Assembly: GCA_963757115.1 (NCBI GenBank)
Contig: CAVWQV010000008.1
Location: forward strand, 248,001 to 312,000
Reading direction: 5' to 3'
Source of the DNA: CAVWQV01 sp963757115
GTDB lineage: Bacteria > Pseudomonadota > Alphaproteobacteria > Acetobacterales > Acetobacteraceae
DNA: 64,000 nucleotides
Position numbers and translations under genes: made by a program. Positions 61,084 through 64,000 of this stretch are shown here, in pieces (position 1 is the first letter of the stretch; the number at the start of each line of letters is the position of its first letter). The notes under the pieces are model-generated. The model was not told the origin of the DNA. It saw only the letters and a program-made list of their open reading frames with translations, and did not search any database.

Positions 61084-61500
61084 CGAGCACCTCGCAGAGC
61101 GGTCGGGGCATTTGCGGGCCCGAGTGCTTAACAACCGGTGAGTGCTGCCTTCACGGAACCGTGTGAACCTCGGCCGCCCCCGGCCGTCCGAAAGGTCTCC
61201 GGCCGGCCAAGCTTCCGGGCCCGGAATTGACCTTGCCGCGGCCCCCCTCTTGGTCACCATCGCTAACCATAACTGGTAACTGCGTACAGACTGAGGCCGG
61301 AGAAGCAGATCATACGGAATGTTACTAAGGGTGGTGCGCTTGTGCTGGCGGCGGCGCTCGCTGCCGGCCGTGCTCGCAAGGCCGGCAGCGACCACCGTGT
61401 GGTGATGCCGGGTGCGACCAAGCAGTCGCTGAAGTCGATGACCGACTACCACTTCTCCGCCGCCCATCACGACAGCGGTATGCATCGCAGCTCGAGGTAT
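61084..61500. other. Intergenic region, possible short ORF
   Basis: About 415 bp. On the plus strand a frame from about 61350 reads VLAAALAAGRARKAGSDHRV followed by SLKSMTDYHFSAAHHDSGMH, which looks more protein-like than its neighbours, but it lacks a good start codon and ribosome site and runs into the terminator hairpin. I see no tRNA or promoter. Confidence 0.4.
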
Positions 61501-61533
61501 GATCCTCTCCCCGCGCCATCGCGGGAGAGGATC
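61501..61533 (-). terminator. Strong hairpin after the epoxide-hydrolase gene
   Basis: Arms GATCCTCTCCCCGCG (61501-61515) and CGCGGGAGAGGATC (61520-61533), 14 pairs with one bulged C and loop CCAT. It overlaps the stop codon (61532-61534) of the minus-strand hydrolase gene. Confidence 0.75.
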
Positions 61534-62491
61534 AAAGTGCTTGGAGAAAGCCGATCAGTGCCCGGTTCACCTCGTCGGGGCGCTCCTGTTGCACCCAGTG
61601 CCCTGCACCTTCCAGCAGCACCGTGTCGCGCAGGTTCGGAACCTGCTCCGGCATCGCTTTCAGGGCCGGGCCGGCGAAGCTGGGATGCAGTACGACATCA
61701 TGCGTTCCACCGATGAACAGTGCCGGCTGCATGATCTTCGCACCCTGCCAAGGGGCCGTCAGTGCCCAGTTGCGGTCGATGTTGCGATAGTAGTTCAGAC
61801 CGCCGCGAAATCCGGAACGGGTGAAGTTCTCCGTCCAGACCGCCAAATCCTGCTCGGACAGCCAGGGCGGCAAGGTTTCGGGATACGGCACCAGCGACAA
61901 AAAGCCGGTCTCCGGCACCATCATGACCTGATCGCTGCCGCGCCCGCCGAAGCCGCCCGCCGCCAGGATGCGGCGCACGGTTTGCCCGACATCCCGCTCG
62001 AACTCCGCTTCCGCGACGCCCGGCTCCTGGAAGTATTGCAGGTAGAAGCGCGTCACGCCCAGGGCCCGGAGCGAAGCGAGCGGCGGCGCGGATCCGCGTG
62101 CGCGATGCGGCACGCTGAGTGCCGCTACCGCGTGGAAGACGTCCGGGCGCAGCATCGCCGCCGCCCATGCGACCGGCGCGCCCCAATCGTGCCCGACGAT
62201 CACGGCCTGCGTCTCGCCGAGTGCCGCCACGAGCGCCACCATGTCACCCACCAAATGCAGGATCGTATAAGCGTCGATCTCCGCCGGCGCGCTGCTGCGG
62301 CCGTAGCCCCGCATGTCGGGTGCGACGGCATGAAATCCCGCCGCCGCCAACGCCGGCAATTGGTGCCGCCATGAATAGGCGAGCTCCGGCCAGCCGTGAC
62401 AGAACAGCACGAGCGGGCCCTGTCCCTGTTCCGTCACATGGAGCGTTATGCCATTGGCCGCGACCTCTCGTGCACTCGCGCTCTCGGCCAT
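61532..62491 (-). CDS. Alpha/beta hydrolase, soluble epoxide hydrolase type
   Basis: 319 residues, intact. Oxyanion segment VLFCHGWPELAYSWRHQLPA, the HGWP motif typical of epoxide hydrolases, DMRGYGRSSAP, the nucleophile elbow IVGHDWGAPVAWAAAMLRPD with Asp nucleophile, a cap with NYYRNIDRNWALT (Tyr), a second acid in FIGGTHDVVLHP and the catalytic His in LLEGAGHWVQQERPDEVN. It hydrolyses epoxides to diols. ATG 62491; divergent from a second epoxide hydrolase 105 bp away. Confidence 0.93.
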   Translation of the reverse strand: MAESASAREVAANGITLHVTEQGQGPLVLFCHGWPELAYSWRHQLPALAAAGFHAVAPDMRGYGRSSAPAEIDAYTILHLVGDMVALVAALGETQAVIVGHDWGAPVAWAAAMLRPDVFHAVAALSVPHRARGSAPPLASLRALGVTRFYLQYFQEPGVAEAEFERDVGQTVRRILAAGGFGGRGSDQVMMVPETGFLSLVPYPETLPPWLSEQDLAVWTENFTRSGFRGGLNYYRNIDRNWALTAPWQGAKIMQPALFIGGTHDVVLHPSFAGPALKAMPEQVPNLRDTVLLEGAGHWVQQERPDEVNRALIGFLQAL

Positions 62492-62596
62492 ATGAGCCTC
62501 CGTTTCGGTTCCGTAGCGCAGCGTGCGGCGAGGCCGGGGCTTGCGCAAGAGCGCGCGAACCCGGCTGTGATCGAGGACGCAGCGGAGGATCGCACC

Positions 62597-63754
62597 ATGC
62601 ACGACCCGGTCGGCGCCGAGCGGTTTACCATCGCCGTCCCCGACGCAGTGCTCGACGACCTCGGCGAGCGGCTTCGGCGCGCGCGCTTGCCCACCATCGA
62701 GCCCGCGGCGACGCCGTGGCACTACGGCACGCCGCTCGCCTTCATGCGCGACATCCTCGGCTACTGGCGCGACGAGTACGACTGGCGTCGGTCGGAAGCG
62801 GCGCTCAACCGGTTCACGCACTACAAGGTTCCGATCGACGGCAAGCGGCTGCATTTCATCCTGGAGCGCGGCTCCGGCCCCGATCCGCTGCCGCTTCTGC
62901 TTTCGCATGGCTGGCCCGGTTCGGTGGTCGAGTTCCTGGAAGTGATCGAGCCGCTGGCGCATCCCGAGCGCTCCGGCGGCGACGCGCGCGACGCCTTCAC
63001 CGTGGTCGTCCCGAGCCTGCCGGGATACGGCTTCTCCGATCCGCCGGACGCGCCGATCACGCCGCGCGACATGGCGGCGATCTTCCATAAGCTCATGGCG
63101 GATGTGCTCGGTTGCCAGCGCTTCGTTGCGCAAGGCGGCGACTGGGGTGCGATGATCACGTCGTGGCTGGGGCACGACCATCCGGAGCGGCTTGCCGCCA
63201 TCCATCTCAACATGACCGGGTTCCGCCCCGACCTGCCCAACGCGGAATTGGCGCCGGAAGAACGCGAGTGGCTGGAAGCGCAACGGGCGCGTCTGGCCCG
63301 CGAGTCCGGGTATCAGCTGATCCAGGGGACCAAGCCGCAGACCTTGAGCTACGGCCTGACCAACTCGCCCATTGGGCTCGCCGCCTGGATCTTGGAGAAG
63401 TTTCACGGCTGGACGATCCCCGGCCAGGACGCGCCGCCGCCGTTCGACCGCGACCATCTGCTGGCCAACGTGATGCTCTACTGGCTGGCCGGCCCCAACG
63501 CGGCGAGTTGGCTGTATTGCTCGCGGTTCGACCCGAGCGTGCGGCACCCTCCGCCGAGCCGGCGCGTGGACGTGCCGACCGGCCTGATGCTGATGCCGCA
63601 AGACCTCGCGGTGCCGCCGCCCACACGTTATCTGGAACGCTCCTATAACGTTGTGCACCGGCGTGACCCGCCGAAGGGCGGCCATTTCCCGGCTTTCGAG
63701 CAGCCAGAGCTGTTCGTGGACGAGGTAAGGAGTTTCTTCCGCCGCTTCAGGTAA
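62597..63754 (+). CDS. Epoxide hydrolase, N-terminal EHN-domain type
   Basis: 385 residues, intact. The N-terminal EHN domain opens ERFTIAVPDAVLDDLGERLR and continues TPLAFMRDILGYWRDEYDW; HFKV-like binding segment FTHYKVPIDGKRLHFILERG, HGWPGSVVEF, nucleophile FVAQGGDWGAMITSWLGHDH (Asp), HLNMTGFRPD, and the late His in PPKGGHFPAFEQPELFVDEV. It is the microsomal-type epoxide hydrolase family. It lies upstream of a P450, with which it may form an oxidation/epoxide-opening pair. Confidence 0.93.
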   Translation: MHDPVGAERFTIAVPDAVLDDLGERLRRARLPTIEPAATPWHYGTPLAFMRDILGYWRDEYDWRRSEAALNRFTHYKVPIDGKRLHFILERGSGPDPLPLLLSHGWPGSVVEFLEVIEPLAHPERSGGDARDAFTVVVPSLPGYGFSDPPDAPITPRDMAAIFHKLMADVLGCQRFVAQGGDWGAMITSWLGHDHPERLAAIHLNMTGFRPDLPNAELAPEEREWLEAQRARLARESGYQLIQGTKPQTLSYGLTNSPIGLAAWILEKFHGWTIPGQDAPPPFDRDHLLANVMLYWLAGPNAASWLYCSRFDPSVRHPPPSRRVDVPTGLMLMPQDLAVPPPTRYLERSYNVVHRRDPPKGGHFPAFEQPELFVDEVRSFFRRFR

Positions 63755-63860
63755 GCGTTGGCGTGGACCAGCCTTTCCCCGCTAGCATGGACCCGCAAAG
63801 AACCAGCCGCGCGAACGCCGAAGGCGCCCCGTCCCCAAGAGACGGCCCAGGGAGGAAGCG

Positions 63861-64000
63861 ATGAACGCACCGGTCGACTTCGACCATGTGACCCACGCGG
63901 CGACCGTGCCGCTCGGCCAGCTCGACGTCAGCGATCCGCAACTCTATTACGACGACGTTTGGCGGCCCTACTTCGACCGGCTGCGCCGCGAAGACCCCGT
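63861..64000 (+). CDS. Cytochrome P450 (N-terminal fragment)
   Basis: The first 46 codons are visible; the gene leaves the window. ATG 63861 follows GGAGGAAGCG. The sequence LGQLDVSDPQLYYDDVWRPY then FDRLRREDPV matches the N-terminus of bacterial cytosolic P450s (the pattern DVSDPxLYxxDxxxPxFxxLRREDPVHY), possibly the CYP153-like group; heme-binding Cys is out of view. The neighbouring epoxide hydrolase suggests shared hydrocarbon or terpenoid metabolism. Confidence 0.75.
   Translation, partial: MNAPVDFDHVTHAATVPLGQLDVSDPQLYYDDVWRPYFDRLRREDP

Overview
The window is about 64 kb of very GC-rich, densely coded bacterial chromosome. It is most likely from an alphaproteobacterium of the Rhodospirillales, probably an Acetobacteraceae relative. 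The basis is a housekeeping block (prs, a lipoprotein, pgeF, midA, lgt, hldD, ubiK, a YbjN-domain gene, proC, a TetR/COQ9-like gene, a phasin), the cysteine-poor alphaproteobacterial form of ribosomal protein L36, frequent GTG/TTG starts, and ATGA/GTGA gene overlaps. I found no rRNA, tRNA, transposase, prophage or CRISPR array.

Layout. Positions 1-4595 (minus) hold a tightly overlapping sugar cassette: two NAD-dependent epimerases, a B12-binding radical SAM protein, a glycosyltransferase and the first codons of a CgeB-like protein. Positions 4791-11973 are a mixed accessory stretch: an alpha/beta hydrolase, HU with a histone-H1-like tail, exported small proteins, a DUF169 protein, Mn-catalase, an inositol-monophosphatase/ADP-ribosylglycohydrolase-like fusion, a TPR protein and a cupin. 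Positions 11973-20719 are the housekeeping block. Positions 20742-27088 carry an AraC regulator, SRPBCC and GFA proteins, a TcuAB-like pair, an acyltransferase and a Rieske protein. Positions 27193-30868 hold an MBL-fold hydrolase and a kinase / PP2C phosphatase / vWA operon resembling the TerY-P signalling triad.

Positions 30961-38772 encode two 2-hydroxyacid dehydrogenases, a MaoC hydratase, a CitE-like lyase, an SDR, a glycine-rich beta-roll protein, an AhpD-like protein and a DedA protein. Positions 38844-42579 hold a Rap1a/Tai-like protein, MoeB/ThiF, a DsrE-like protein, an SH3 protein and a three-gene nitrile hydratase/thiocyanate hydrolase set. Then come a GGDEF-EAL protein, an LLM oxidoreductase, a Uma2 protein, an N-acyl-D-amino-acid deacylase, an MFS transporter, an SDR, metY, a DsbA-like protein, rpmJ, the glycolate oxidase operon glcDEF, two epoxide-hydrolase-type enzymes and the start of a cytochrome P450.

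A strong caveat applies throughout. About 19 genes need one or more single-base frameshift corrections to give a full-length family product. In each case the protein sequence on both sides of the shift is well conserved and the shift usually falls in a short G/C run, so uncorrected sequencing error is a better explanation than mass pseudogenisation. For those genes the coordinates run from the inferred start to the inferred stop across the shift.
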